Assembly (NCBI GenBank): GCA_031459615.1
Contig: JAVKIE010000005.1
Coordinates: forward strand, 1 to 64,000
Origin: Calidihabitans tengchongensis
GTDB taxonomy: Bacteria; Sysuimicrobiota; Sysuimicrobiia; Sysuimicrobiales; Kaftiobacteriaceae
Length of the DNA: 64,000 nt
Reading direction: 5' to 3'
How positions within the stretch are numbered: position 1 is the stretch's first letter; each line of letters opens with the position of its first letter. Shown here in pieces: positions 33,100 through 41,869 of the stretch. The translations under genes were made by a program, and so were the position numbers. The notes under the pieces were generated by a model. That model saw only the letters and a list, made by a program, of their open reading frames with translations, was not told the origin of the DNA and did not search any database.

Positions 33100-33764
33100 G
33101 CGAGCCGGTCCAGGGCGCGGCGGAAGGCTGCGGTGGCCGCAGCGAGGGAGGTCGGGTCGGTGCCGGTCACCACGGCCCCGATCATCAGCGCCCACACCTG
33201 GGGGATCTCGCAATACCGCCCCACGTCCTCCGGGGCGATGCGCCGCTGGGCGGGCACGATGAGCCTCTTGCCGGTGACCTTCCCCACCCGCCTCAGCGTC
33301 TCGAAGTCGGAGTCGGCCGGCGGCCGGCCATACCCTTCGGGAGGGATCACCGCCGCCTCGACCCACGCCCCTGGTGCGTCCCGGGCAGATGCCAGATAGC
33401 CCTCCGCGGCCGAGTGAGGGAGCGCCGGCACCACGGGGAGACCGGCTTCGTACAGGTGCGGCGCCAGATGCGTGACAAACACGTCCAGGAACGCAAAGCC
33501 CATCGCCCGGATCACCGGCATCTCCTCAGACGAGACCATCACCTCCTCGCCGGGCACCAGCCCCGTCGGCAGGCCCAGGGCCAGCACTCGCTCCAGCCGC
33601 GGCCGTTCCTCCGCCAGCGTCCCGAACGCATGGCCTGATGCCAGGTGGCGCACGTTGACGTGCACCTTCAGGGCGTCCGCGCCGGCGTCCCGCGCCGCCT
33701 CCGCCAGCGCGCCGTCGTTGCGGGGCAGGCTGACGATCAGCAGAGGGCGGCGGTCAGGGATCAC
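33093..33764 (-). CDS. Hypothetical TIM-barrel-like protein of the amino-sugar operon
   Basis: A 223-residue soluble protein with alternating strands and helices: PLLIVSLPRND, GADALKVHVNVRH, LPTGLVPGEEV, GFAFLDVFVTHLAPHLY, GLPVVPALPHSA and a late GKRLIVPAQRRIAPEDV. This looks like a (beta/alpha)8 barrel related to phosphosugar epimerases or NanE-type enzymes, but I cannot assign a family. Its start overlaps the FAD-oxidoreductase stop by 4 bases (ATGA), making it the last member of the operon. Its final codons (R-L-A-R-stop) run into a palindromic repeat, so the original C-terminus may have been altered. Confidence 0.75.
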   Translation of the reverse strand: MIPDRRPLLIVSLPRNDGALAEAARDAGADALKVHVNVRHLASGHAFGTLAEERPRLERVLALGLPTGLVPGEEVMVSSEEMPVIRAMGFAFLDVFVTHLAPHLYEAGLPVVPALPHSAAEGYLASARDAPGAWVEAAVIPPEGYGRPPADSDFETLRRVGKVTGKRLIVPAQRRIAPEDVGRYCEIPQVWALMIGAVVTGTDPTSLAAATAAFRRALDRLAR

Positions 33765-35128
33765 GGCGGCAGAAACGCCCCCTGCTCCTGCAGGGCCCGG
33801 CGCAGGGCGGCAGGATCCACCCGCCGGGGAGGGATTCCCGCGGCCGCCGCCAGGGCCGCCGCCATCCCCGCGGCCTGGCCCACGGCCATGGCGATGGCGG
33901 ACACCCGGAAGGCGGCGAACGCCTCGTGGGTGGCGGAGATGCAGCGGCCCGCGGTCAGCGCGTTGTCCAGGTTCCGGGGCAGCAGGCAGCGGTACGGGAT
34001 GGAGTAGTAGTCACCGGGCGGCAGGCGCTTCGCCACCAGCCGCAGGGACGCCGGATCGTGCAGGTCGATGGGGTAGCCGCCGCAGGCCACCGCGTCGGCG
34101 AACTTCCGCCCGGACAGGATGTCCTCGGCCGTCAGCACGTAATCGCCCAGCACCCGGCGGCTCTCCCGCACCCCGATCTGCGCCGGGGTCTGCTGCAGGT
34201 AGGCGCCGGCAAATCCCGGGATCCGCCGGCGCAGGAACTCCACCACCTGGATGGCCTGGGCGCGCCCTTCCACCTCCGCCGCCATGAGGTCGCGGCCGCG
34301 CACGGCGATGCGGTCCACCACCCGCGTGGTGTTCACCACCGCTTCCCCCGGGCGCACCCCCTCGAAGACCAGCAGCCGGTCCCGGGGAATGTTCCACTCG
34401 CCCCGCTCCCGCGCCTGGGCCACCAGGCCCCGGAACCCCGCAAACCCGCGCACCCGTAGCGAGCGCAGCCACCGGGGATCGATGCGCTCGTGCACACCCT
34501 GCCCGTGCTGCAGGTCCTCGTCGTGGCCGGCCAGGTGGGCCATGACGGCCTCCCAGTCCACGCCGCCCAGAACCAGCATCAGGGTCATGGGCTGGGGCCG
34601 TCCGTCCTGGGGCCGGCCGACCTCGAACGGCGCGCCCGCGGCCGCGCTCAGGTCGCCATCGCCGGAGGCGTCCACCCACACCGCCGCCTCCAGGACGTCC
34701 GTGCCTCCCTTGTGCCACACCCGCGCCTGCCGGATCCGGCCCCCCTGCGCCTGCGCGTCCACCAGCACGGCGTGCAGCCACAGGTCCACGCCCGAGCCCA
34801 CCACCATCTCGAGGAGCACGCGCTTGAGGCCCTCGTAGTCAAAGGGGGTCACCGTGTAGCAGAAGTCGATGGGATCGGGGACGTGTCCCGGCGACGCCCC
34901 CAGGGCCACCAGGCGGTCCACGATCTCCTGAGGGATCCCGCGCACCACCTGGAGGTCTCCGGCGTGGAATCCCATCATGGGCGCCACCAGGGCTGCCGTC
35001 AGCGACCCGCCCAGGACCCCGTAGCGCTCGATGAGCGCGACGTTGGCGCCGTTGCGCGCCGCGGCTACCGCCGCCACCGTCCCCGCCGGGCCGCCACCGA
35101 TCACGACCACATCGTAGGACACGCTCAT
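33761..35128 (-). CDS. FAD-dependent oxidoreductase
   Basis: A 455-residue flavoprotein of the FAD_oxidored group (pfam12831-like). The dinucleotide fold is YDVVVIGGGPAGTVAAVAAARNG, with LIERYGVLGGSLTAALVAPM, the mid-protein WVDASGDGDLSAAAG, and the C-terminal NALTAGRCISATHEAFAAFRV typical of the family. It should oxidise or reduce a small molecule using FAD; members occur often in glycan-use clusters. It overlaps the DUF4127 stop and the next start by 4 bases each. The substrate is likely the amino sugar or a product made by the operon. Confidence 0.9.
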   Translation of the reverse strand: MSVSYDVVVIGGGPAGTVAAVAAARNGANVALIERYGVLGGSLTAALVAPMMGFHAGDLQVVRGIPQEIVDRLVALGASPGHVPDPIDFCYTVTPFDYEGLKRVLLEMVVGSGVDLWLHAVLVDAQAQGGRIRQARVWHKGGTDVLEAAVWVDASGDGDLSAAAGAPFEVGRPQDGRPQPMTLMLVLGGVDWEAVMAHLAGHDEDLQHGQGVHERIDPRWLRSLRVRGFAGFRGLVAQARERGEWNIPRDRLLVFEGVRPGEAVVNTTRVVDRIAVRGRDLMAAEVEGRAQAIQVVEFLRRRIPGFAGAYLQQTPAQIGVRESRRVLGDYVLTAEDILSGRKFADAVACGGYPIDLHDPASLRLVAKRLPPGDYYSIPYRCLLPRNLDNALTAGRCISATHEAFAAFRVSAIAMAVGQAAGMAAALAAAAGIPPRRVDPAALRRALQEQGAFLPP

Positions 35129-36558
35129 GCCTGCCTCCGGCCGGCGCGCCGGGCCGCCGCCTCCCCGGGGATCACGGCGACGTCAATGCGGACCTCAAAC
35201 AGCCTGTCCCAGGGAAAAGCCACCCGCCGCACCACCACCCGCGCCTGCGGGAACACCGGAGCCAGAGCGTCGGCCCTCTCTGACAGCATCCTGTGGGCCT
35301 GCTCCTCGCACCACGCCCGGTGGCTCCCCAGCCCGCCGGGATCTCCTCCCCGCCGCCGGAGCGCGGCGGCCAGGCGGACTCTCACATCGGCCTGGTAGGC
35401 CCAGTCGTCCAGCAGCCGGGCGGCCAGGAGCCGGCGGGCGGCCGCCTCATCGCCGTCCAGCGCTCCCCGGCGCGCGAGTGCGACGACCACCGCCTGGGCC
35501 AGGGCCGAGCCCAGGGCGTTGGAGCAGGTGTTCCATCCGGCATACGCCGCCACCCCGGCCAGCGACGGCTCCCGGAGCAGCCGGGCCACCAGCGCCCGGT
35601 CCGCGCCGTTGGCGAACCGCACGTCGGCCACCGCGACCACCTGCTGCCGGCGGACGGCGTCCCGGACGTCCGCCAGGGCCCGCTCCAGCGACTCCGCCGG
35701 CAGGTCCCCGCCCTGGTCGCGGGCCTCTCTTTGACGGTCCTCGAAGTTGTGGACCCACAGCAGCAGGTCGGCGTCCCGCTTCGCCCGCCGGCCCCCGACG
35801 CTGGCCACGTGCTCGGCCACCGTCCGGTCCAGCGGTGCGGCCTCGTAGCGAGGGATGCGGCCGGCGTGGGCGGGAAACGTGTAGAGGGTCTTCACCGCGA
35901 GAGGGGTCCGGGTGAGATCCACCAGCCAGCGGGCCACAAGCCGCGCCGCCAGCTCGTCGGCTCCGGTGGTCACCAGCGCCCGGGACGGCGCCCGGGCGTC
36001 CGCCAGAGCCTGCAGGGCGTCCCGGTCGGCGGCGGCGGGACTGCCGGGGGCGGCATCGTCCTGACCCACCAGCAGGTACCGCCACACTCCCCGGCCGGCG
36101 GCCTCGATCAGGCGGGCGTGAAGGGTCCGGAACAGCTGGCGATGGCGGTGCGCAGAGGCGGCGTCGCCCGATGTCCAGTACGCCGCGTCCTCCTCGGTGG
36201 GCTGCGCGGGACTGCGGGGGATGACGCTGAATGCGTAGGTGGGCACCCGTGCCGCCAGGTCCGCCAGCCGCGCCAGCCACGGCTCCACGTCCCGCCAGGG
36301 GGACTGGGTCTGGCGGGATGCCACCAGCCCGCCACAGCACAGCATCTCCACCGAGACCACCGCGGCGTCCGCCCCGGCGGCCCACCTCTCCAGCCAGGCC
36401 CACACGCCGCGCACATCGGCGGGCCGGCGGCGGCCGCCCAGCAGGCCGCGGGGCGGTACCCGCACCCGCGCGCCCGCCGCCCGGGCCAGCTCGGCCGGCA
36501 GGTCCGCCGTCACCGGCCGGTCGTCCAGGGGTACCAGGACCAGCACCGGACGCCTCAC
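35125..36558 (-). CDS. DUF4127 family protein
   Basis: A 477-residue protein matching DUF4127: the N-terminal LVLVPLDDRPVTADLP, VSVEMLCCGGLVASRQ, YAFSVIPRSPAQP, VKTLYTFPAHAGRIPRYE, LLLWVHNFEDRQ, VADVRFANGAD and AAYAGWNTCSNALGSALAQA are characteristic. The function is unknown; conserved Asp/Arg/His suggest an enzyme. The GTG start at 36558 overlaps the permease stop by 4 bases (GTGA). Its place between sugar permeases and an FAD oxidoreductase supports a role in amino-sugar processing. Confidence 0.9.
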   Translation of the reverse strand: MRRPVLVLVPLDDRPVTADLPAELARAAGARVRVPPRGLLGGRRRPADVRGVWAWLERWAAGADAAVVSVEMLCCGGLVASRQTQSPWRDVEPWLARLADLAARVPTYAFSVIPRSPAQPTEEDAAYWTSGDAASAHRHRQLFRTLHARLIEAAGRGVWRYLLVGQDDAAPGSPAAADRDALQALADARAPSRALVTTGADELAARLVARWLVDLTRTPLAVKTLYTFPAHAGRIPRYEAAPLDRTVAEHVASVGGRRAKRDADLLLWVHNFEDRQREARDQGGDLPAESLERALADVRDAVRRQQVVAVADVRFANGADRALVARLLREPSLAGVAAYAGWNTCSNALGSALAQAVVVALARRGALDGDEAAARRLLAARLLDDWAYQADVRVRLAAALRRRGGDPGGLGSHRAWCEEQAHRMLSERADALAPVFPQARVVVRRVAFPWDRLFEVRIDVAVIPGEAAARRAGRRQA

Positions 36559-37498
36559 CGGATCGCCCCCAGGGTCAGCCCGCGCATGAAGTACCGCTGG
36601 GTGAACAGGAACAGGACGATCACCGGGACGCTGGCCAGGACGGTGCCGGCGGCGATGTAGCGGGTGTTGTGGGCGAACACCCCCCGCAGGTACAGCAGGC
36701 CGGCCGCCAGCGGGTACTTGTCGGGAGTTTTCAGGACGATGATGGGCCACAGGAAACTGTTCCAGAACGCCACGAACTGGAAGATGGCCAGGGTGGCCAG
36801 CGCCGGCGCCGCCAGCANNNNNNNNNNNNNNNNNNNNNNNNNNNNNNNNNNNNNNNNNNNNNNNNNNNNNNNNNNNNNNNNNNNNNNNNNNNNNNNNNNN
36901 NNNNNNNNNNNNNCGGCAGCATGATGCGCCACCAGATGGTCAGCTCTCCGGCGCCGTCGATGCGGGCGGCGTCCTCCAGCTCCCGGGGCACCATCAGGTA
37001 GGCCTGGCGGATGAGGAAGATGCCCACGATGCTGGCCACGCTGGGCAGGTACACCGCCGCGTAGGTGTCCACCAGATGCAGTTTCATCATCGTGAGGAAG
37101 TTGACGATGAGCCCCACGTGCTCGGGCAGCATCAGCATCGCCAGGATGGCGTAGAAGATGGCCGTGCGCCCGGGGAAGCGCATGCGGGCCAGAGGGTAGG
37201 CGGCCAGAGAGCATACCACCAGCGTCAGCCCCACCCCCAGCCCGGCGATCAGCACCGTGTTCAGGGTGTACCGGGGCAGCGGCAGGGTCTCCCACACGCC
37301 CCGGTAGTGCGCCCCGGTGAGCGGCCAGGGCCCCAGGTCAGGCGGGAAGGCGAAGACCGGCCCGGTCGGCTTGAGGGACACCAGCAGCGTCCACGCCAGC
37401 GGAAAGACGGTGAGCACCGCCACCGCCGTCAGCCCCGCGTACCACAGCAGGGCGCCCCCCAGGCGGCCCGGCCGGCGGCGCGGTGCGGAGGACGTCAC
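36555..37498 (-). CDS. Sugar ABC transporter permease (MalG/LacG type), interrupted by an N run
   Basis: A six-helix permease split by 96 N at 36818-36913. Before the gap: LLWYAGLTAVAVLTVFPLAW, helix 2 to 4 and the EAA loop ARIDGAGELTIWWRIMLP; after it: LAAPALATLAIFQFVAFWN, FLWPIIVL and a typical C-terminus. The two halves are in different frames across the N run, but 848 known bases plus 1 base make 283 codons, and the joined text reads LP-LLAAPALAT as in intact relatives. So only about 1 base may be missing. The GTG start overlaps the preceding permease by 4 bases. Confidence 0.9.
36818..36913. other. Assembly gap of 96 N
   Basis: A run of 96 N inside the second permease gene, probably a scaffolding estimate. 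Flanking codons fit a near-zero real gap, as argued for the permease. Confidence 0.95.
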
Positions 37499-38376
37499 TC
37501 GTATCCCTCCAGCCCGCCGTGGCGGAACAGGCGGACGTTGACCGCCGAGAAGGCCAGCAGCACCGCGGCCAGGACCAGGGCCAGGGCCGCCGCGTAGCCC
37601 ATGTCCAGCTCCTCGAAGGCGGTGTCGAAGATGTACATGAACATGGTGTACGTGCTGTAGAACGGACCGCCCCGGGTCATCACGTAGATCTCCTCGAAGA
37701 CCTTCACCGCCGCCATGGTGGACAGCAAGCAGCCCAGCAACAGGTAGGGCCGCAGCAGAGGCACCGTGATGCGCCAGAACACCTGGCTGCGGGACGCCCC
37801 GTCCAGGTGGGCCGCCTCCTCATACTCGGGCGGGACCGCCTGCAGGCCGGCCAGGTAGATCACCATGTACCACCCCAGGCCCTTCCACAGGGTGACGAAC
37901 ATGACGGCGTACAGCGCCAGGGTGGGATGGGTCAGCCAGGAGAAGGGACGGTCCAGCACCCCCAGCGCCCGCAGGACGAAGTTGACCACGCCCTGCTGGT
38001 CGTACATCCACGTCCACACGATGCCGGCCACAGGCCAGGACGTGATCACCGGAATGTAGTAGGCGGCCCGGAACGCCCGAATGCCCCGCAGCGGCCGGTT
38101 GACCGCCACCGCCAGCACCAGGCTGCACAACTGGATGACCGGCACCACCAGCACGTAGCGGGCCGAGTTGGCCAGGGCGGTCCAGAAGTAGCGGTCGGCC
38201 AGCAGGCGCTGGAACTGGCGCAGCCCCACGTAGCGGGGCGGGGAGAGGACGTCGTAGTCAAAGAGGCTGAGAACCGTGCCCACCAGGACCGGGTACACGG
38301 TGAAGATCCCCAGCAGCGCCAGCGCCGGCAGCAGGAACAGATACGCGACGACCGTCTGCCGGGCGCGGGCGCTCAC
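37495..38376 (-). CDS. Sugar ABC transporter permease (MalF/UgpA type)
   Basis: A 293-residue membrane protein with six helices, beginning VAYLFLLPALALLGIFTVYPV. Family marks are YVGLRQFQRLLAD, AYYIPVITSWPVAGIVWTWM, LWKGLGWYMVIYLAGLQAVPPEYEEAAHLDGAS (EAA loop) and TRGGPFYSTYTMFMYI. It pairs with the MalG-type permease for import of a carbohydrate delivered by the binding protein two genes upstream. The GTG start at 38376 overlaps the GH20 stop by 4 bases; its ATPase is probably a shared MsiK-type protein encoded elsewhere. Confidence 0.92.
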   Translation of the reverse strand: MSARARQTVVAYLFLLPALALLGIFTVYPVLVGTVLSLFDYDVLSPPRYVGLRQFQRLLADRYFWTALANSARYVLVVPVIQLCSLVLAVAVNRPLRGIRAFRAAYYIPVITSWPVAGIVWTWMYDQQGVVNFVLRALGVLDRPFSWLTHPTLALYAVMFVTLWKGLGWYMVIYLAGLQAVPPEYEEAAHLDGASRSQVFWRITVPLLRPYLLLGCLLSTMAAVKVFEEIYVMTRGGPFYSTYTMFMYIFDTAFEELDMGYAAALALVLAAVLLAFSAVNVRLFRHGGLEGYE

Positions 38377-40562
38377 GGACAGCCCTCCAGGGCGGTCAGT
38401 GCGAACACCGCCGGGCTGGCCCGGCCACCGGCGGAGGCGAACGTCACCGCGCGCACCACCTTCGCGGGGTCCGGATTGCGCCACCACAGGACCTGCAGGT
38501 TGACATCCACCCCGGCCCGGGTGCGTCCGGTCCAGGCCACCTGCTGTTCGATGGAGGCCACTCCTCGCTCGGGGTCCACCAGCCAGCTGGAGATCTCCCG
38601 GCCATAGCGCAGGGGGATGTCCGCCGGCTCCGCGCCCACCCGGTGGACGGTGTACGCGCCCACCACCTCCCCGAACGGCGCGCTGTCCAGGGTCGCATGG
38701 AGGACGGCCAGGCAGGCGGCCGGCGCCCCCACCGGGACGGTCACCCGGGCCGGCAGGTCTGCGGCCACGTCGCGCTCGCCCCGCAGCATCACCACGCTGG
38801 GACCGCGCCGGGGGTCCAGGATGTCGAACAGCACCCCCGCCAGCCGCTGGCGGCCGGGGGCCAGCGCCCGCAGGTCAAACTCCGGCCCCTTGCCCAGCCA
38901 TCCGGTCCCGTCGTCGTCCACGTGGCGGCGGGTGGCCGCCCGGGAGAGGTCCACCGGACGGCCGGGGATGGAAGCCGGGAGGGGCCGGGGCGCCCAGGCG
39001 TCGGCGAACCGGCGGGCCAGCTCCGCGTCCTGGACGGTGGCCGGGTCCGGGGCAAAGGGGTTCCAGAAGTAGTTGGCCGCCGTGAGGTAGGTATACAGCT
39101 GCCGGTAAGCCCGGGTGAGGCTGGCCCGGTTCTGGAACTGCCCCGTCCAGGTGGTCCGGATCATCCCCAGGGCGCCCGCAGCGTACGCGGCCCGGCTGAA
39201 CTCCACCGTGTTGCGCAGGCGGTACCAGGTCGCTCCCATCACGGGAAAGCCTTCCCGGCGGAAGTGCTCCACCTCGGGATACGCCGCCGCGTCCTCATAC
39301 TTCCAGGGCACCACCACCAGGTCCCGGGGCAGCGCCCGGTAGGCCTCCAGGGCGACCGCCTCGGCGCGGCGCTCGTACAGCACGTCGCCCCACACCATGG
39401 TCCGCACGCCGCGCTGGCGCAGGAAGGCGTCCAGGGCGGAGATGTCCCGCAGATACAGGCCCAGGTCCATGGTCGCGCCGCCGGGGCCTCGCACCTCGTC
39501 GTGGCCGATGTGCAGCATCACCGGCCGGAACAGGTCCACCGCCTCCTCCAGCACGGGCAGGACCAGCGCCTCCACGATGGTGGCGGAGGCGTCGGCGGTC
39601 AGCGGGCGGCGGGGGTCGTACACCGACGGGTAGACTCCCCGCACCCGGTCGCAGGTCAGCTGCGGCCGCGATCCTTCCAGGGGCGGGGGCAGGTAGGCGA
39701 TCTGCCGACATACCGCGGGGTCGCGCAGCCCCGCAAACACCCACTCGCTATGGCCCAGGGTGGCTATCAGAGGGATGACGTCCATGTGGTGCTGCCGCGC
39801 CGCCTCCAGCAGCGCCCGGACCTGGGCCTTGGAGGCGCCGCGGGGGTCGGGGGACCACAGCGGCCGCCCGCTGTCCCACTGGACGTGGTGGGCTTCGGCC
39901 ACGATGGTGGTGAACTTGAACGGCGCCAGGATGCGGTCCACCAGAGCACCGTGAATCTCCTCGCTGGCCGCGTCCAGCAGGATGTGCACCGCCCGCACCC
40001 GGTGGGCCGGCCAATCCCGGATGGTGACCGCCGGCACGGCGATGCCGTCCCCACTGCGCCGCAGCAGCTGGCGGAGCGTCTGCACGCCGTAGAACGTCCC
40101 CCTCCGGTCCGATCCGGCCACCACCACACCGCGGGGGCCTGCGTGCAGCACGTAGCCTTGGGGGCCGGGCGAGTCGGGTGTCACCACCAGCCCCGACGCC
40201 AGCAGCAGCCGGGCCGACGCCGGGTTCAGCCAGGGCTCGCCGATGGCGATGACGGGAGCCGGCCAACGCGCCTGGAAGGCGCGCACGACGGGCAGGGTGA
40301 GCCCGAATCGGGCCTGTAGCTCCTCGTTCAGCTCCCGGGCGGCGAACAGGTCCTCGGCGGCGGCCTCCTCGCCGACCACGATCGGGGTGCCGGCCGTCAG
40401 CGCGAGCTGCCCGCGCCCCCACCGCACCTGGCGGGGGGCGGGCCACACATCGCCCGCGGCCGGCGGGACGAAGGCGTCGGGGGTGACCGGCCCCGCGGTC
40501 ACGGACACCGCCAGCAGCAGAATCAGCAGCGCAACGGGAAGGACTACAGACGCGCGTTCCAC
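38373..40562 (-). CDS. GH20 beta-N-acetylhexosaminidase, exported
   Basis: A 729-residue glycosidase that removes terminal GlcNAc/GalNAc by substrate-assisted catalysis. A signal-like N-terminus (VVLPVALLILLLAVSVTAGPV) is followed by the GH20b domain (DVWPAPRQVRWGRGQLALT), then the barrel with IRDWPAHRVRAVHILLD, ATLGHSEWVF and the catalytic pair in MLHIGHDEVRG (Asp and Glu near 355-356). The last 150 residues form an extra beta-rich domain. The GTG at 40562 overlaps the binding-protein stop by 19 bases. It would feed GlcNAc to the coupled ABC transporter. Confidence 0.93.
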   Translation of the reverse strand: MERASVVLPVALLILLLAVSVTAGPVTPDAFVPPAAGDVWPAPRQVRWGRGQLALTAGTPIVVGEEAAAEDLFAARELNEELQARFGLTLPVVRAFQARWPAPVIAIGEPWLNPASARLLLASGLVVTPDSPGPQGYVLHAGPRGVVVAGSDRRGTFYGVQTLRQLLRRSGDGIAVPAVTIRDWPAHRVRAVHILLDAASEEIHGALVDRILAPFKFTTIVAEAHHVQWDSGRPLWSPDPRGASKAQVRALLEAARQHHMDVIPLIATLGHSEWVFAGLRDPAVCRQIAYLPPPLEGSRPQLTCDRVRGVYPSVYDPRRPLTADASATIVEALVLPVLEEAVDLFRPVMLHIGHDEVRGPGGATMDLGLYLRDISALDAFLRQRGVRTMVWGDVLYERRAEAVALEAYRALPRDLVVVPWKYEDAAAYPEVEHFRREGFPVMGATWYRLRNTVEFSRAAYAAGALGMIRTTWTGQFQNRASLTRAYRQLYTYLTAANYFWNPFAPDPATVQDAELARRFADAWAPRPLPASIPGRPVDLSRAATRRHVDDDGTGWLGKGPEFDLRALAPGRQRLAGVLFDILDPRRGPSVVMLRGERDVAADLPARVTVPVGAPAACLAVLHATLDSAPFGEVVGAYTVHRVGAEPADIPLRYGREISSWLVDPERGVASIEQQVAWTGRTRAGVDVNLQVLWWRNPDPAKVVRAVTFASAGGRASPAVFALTALEGCP

Positions 40563-41791
40563 TCGCGCACGGCCCAGTCCAGCGCGTCCCTGGGCGACAT
40601 CCGGCCGAAGAACGCGCTCTCGACGGCCTCGCGGAAGATCTTGTACAGCTCGCCCTGATTGGGGATCACCAGGGTGAGGTCCCGGGCGTAGCGCAGCTGG
40701 TCGGCGGCCACGGCCCGGGCCTTCCACTCGGGGCCGGGGCCTTTCTGACGGAAGAAGGGATCGGCGGCCGCCCGGCGGGTGGAGGGGAAGACCACCACCA
40801 GCCGGCTGAAGGCCAGCTGGTTGTCGTCGTTGGTCACGTACAGGGCAAACCGGACCGCCTCTCCGGCGTGGCGGCTGGCCCGGGGCACGGCCAGCACCAT
40901 CAGGCCGCTGTGGATGATCCGCGCCTTGCCCACCGGGTAGGGGCCGACGAAGGTCCGGGCGTACACGTCCGGGTTGCTCACCTTCACCCGCTCGAGGAAC
41001 TGCGGCCCCACCACCAGCATCCCCAGCTGGCCGGCGCTGTAGCGCTCCACCGCGCCCAGAAAGCCCCGGCGCAGGGTGTCGTCGGGGAAGTAGTCCTCCC
41101 GGAACAGCCGCACGTACTGCTGCAGGTAGGCCACGTGGGCCGGCGAGTTGAACACCGCCCGCCGCCCGTCGGGGCTCAACACGGGCAGGCCGTTTTCCAG
41201 GAAGCGGTGGATCAGGCGCGTGCCGTCCACCAGAGGCATGAACCCGTACACCCCGGTGCGGTCCTTGATGCGGATCGCCGCCGCCACCATCTCGCCCTCG
41301 GTACCCGGGGGCTCCAGGGGGTCCAGGCCGGCCCGGCGGAACAGGTCCACGTTGTAGATCAGGACCGGGGGCGCGATGTACCAGGGGATGCCGTACGACC
41401 GCCCCCGCACCCGCGTGCTGGCCCACAGGCCGTCAAAGTACTTCTCCCGCTCCTGCGCCGGGACCGCGCCGTCCATGTCCACCAGGGCGCCGCGGGCGGC
41501 GAGCCGGGCCGCAAACTCCATGTTGAGGTTGACCACGTCCGGGGCAACCCCGCCGGCGACGGCCGCCAGCAACTTCTGCTCGATGGCCTGGATCTGCACG
41601 TCCACCCAGCGGATCTCCACGCCCGGATGGGCGGCCTCATACGCGCGGACGAGGCCGGTGACGTAGTCGGTGAAGAACGGCTGCAGGGAGATGGTCCAGA
41701 ATTCCAGGGGCACGCGGGGGCCGGCCCACCCGGTCGCGGTAAGCAGGGCGAGGGTGACAACCAGCAGCACGGCGCGTGGCGGAATCCTCAT
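40544..41791 (-). CDS. Sugar ABC transporter substrate-binding protein
   Basis: A 415-residue exported binding protein of the MalE/UgpB cluster. A signal peptide (AVLLVVTLALLTATGWA) precedes LEFWTISLQPFFTDYVTGLVRAYEAAHPGVEIRWVDV, typical of family 1 receptors, with DVVNLNMEFAARLAARGALVDMD and SYGIPWYIAPPVLIYNVDLFRRAGL. It delivers a glycan oligomer, probably chitooligosaccharide or GlcNAc-containing, to the two permeases. It starts 78 bases after GH3 and leads into GH20. Confidence 0.92.
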   Translation of the reverse strand: MRIPPRAVLLVVTLALLTATGWAGPRVPLEFWTISLQPFFTDYVTGLVRAYEAAHPGVEIRWVDVQIQAIEQKLLAAVAGGVAPDVVNLNMEFAARLAARGALVDMDGAVPAQEREKYFDGLWASTRVRGRSYGIPWYIAPPVLIYNVDLFRRAGLDPLEPPGTEGEMVAAAIRIKDRTGVYGFMPLVDGTRLIHRFLENGLPVLSPDGRRAVFNSPAHVAYLQQYVRLFREDYFPDDTLRRGFLGAVERYSAGQLGMLVVGPQFLERVKVSNPDVYARTFVGPYPVGKARIIHSGLMVLAVPRASRHAGEAVRFALYVTNDDNQLAFSRLVVVFPSTRRAAADPFFRQKGPGPEWKARAVAADQLRYARDLTLVIPNQGELYKIFREAVESAFFGRMSPRDALDWAVREWNARL

Positions 41792-41869
41792 GACCGGCCA
41801 CCCCTCGGTTTCTTGCCCTGAGGTGACCCTCCCTGCTCTGCCGCGCGGCGGGATGGACCCGCCATCGGC

